Below, piece after piece: positions 5,453 to 5,509 of a DNA stretch of 5,509 bases. The translations under genes and the position numbers were made by a program. The notes under the pieces were generated by a model. It was not told the DNA's origin. It saw nothing but the letters and a program-made list of their open reading frames with translations, and searched no databases. Numbering within the stretch: position 1 is the first letter of the stretch; the number at the start of each line of letters is the position of its first letter. Origin of the DNA: Roseiflexaceae bacterium (GTDB taxonomy: Bacteria > Chloroflexota > Chloroflexia > Chloroflexales > Roseiflexaceae); contig CANHPK010000137.1 in NCBI GenBank assembly GCA_947462525.1, forward strand, positions 1 through 5,509. Reading direction: 5' to 3'.

Positions 5453-5481
5453 AGTATAACATATGATAGTTTATACAACAA
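5453..5481 (-). promoter_or_regulatory. Promoter of the PP2C phosphatase gene
   Basis: On the minus strand TTGTTG (5481-5476) and TATACT (5458-5453) are separated by exactly 17 bases, with TGT directly before the -10 as an extended element. Transcription would start near 5446, leaving a leader of about 30 bases. An imperfect inverted repeat GTATAAC (5454-5460) / GTTTATAC (5469-5476) with an eight-base gap fills the spacer and touches both hexamers, so a repressor could bind there. Confidence 0.65.
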
Positions 5482-5509
5482 CCAGCAAACCGTTGCAGCC
5501 AAGTACACA

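Noticed and set aside
1..5509. CRISPR array, insertion sequence, transposase, integration site, riboswitch or defence system
   Set aside because: I found no regularly spaced repeats, no terminal inverted repeats with a transposase, no duplication of the tRNA end and no long structured leader. The coding content is metabolic, envelope-related and signalling.

Overview
The window reads as ordinary bacterial chromosome: dense genes on both strands, short spacers, Shine-Dalgarno sites, sigma70-type promoters and Rho-independent terminators. By eye the base composition is moderately GC-rich. A fasciclin-domain protein, paired GT4 glycosyltransferases, a membrane-tethered PP2C phosphatase and possible leaderless initiation would fit Chloroflexota, but this placement is an inference from gene content and is not secure.

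Layout, left to right. Bases 1-180 (+) are the 3' end of a secreted or surface fasciclin (FAS1) protein, closed by a terminator at 218-243. A facing terminator at 283-314 serves tRNA-Leu(UAA) on the minus strand (404-319), which has its own promoter and an encoded CCA. From 1924 down to 452 runs a minus-strand block: three small, unrecognised membrane proteins (86, 94 and 119 aa, each with about three membrane segments), then fabZ, the fatty-acid-synthesis dehydratase. fabZ also has a -10 candidate of its own.

A 94-bp divergent region (1925-2018) separates that block from a plus-strand pair of GT4 glycosyltransferases (2019-3170 and 3167-4288) that overlap by ATGA and are surely co-translated. 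They probably act one after the other in building a surface polysaccharide or glycolipid. The first has no Shine-Dalgarno site, and its extended -10 lies six bases before the ATG, so its mRNA may be leaderless. The same -10 is symmetric and may also fire leftwards.

Convergent to the pair, on the minus strand, is a PP2C-type Ser/Thr phosphatase (5416-4466) with all metal-binding motifs and a C-terminal membrane anchor, behind a good promoter. The 177-bp convergent gap holds no clear terminator, only two abutting short palindromes.

No mobile element, CRISPR array, riboswitch or recognisable new system is visible. The least explained part is the run of three small membrane proteins upstream of fabZ; the most interesting regulatory spot is the symmetric, possibly leaderless promoter at 1982-2019.
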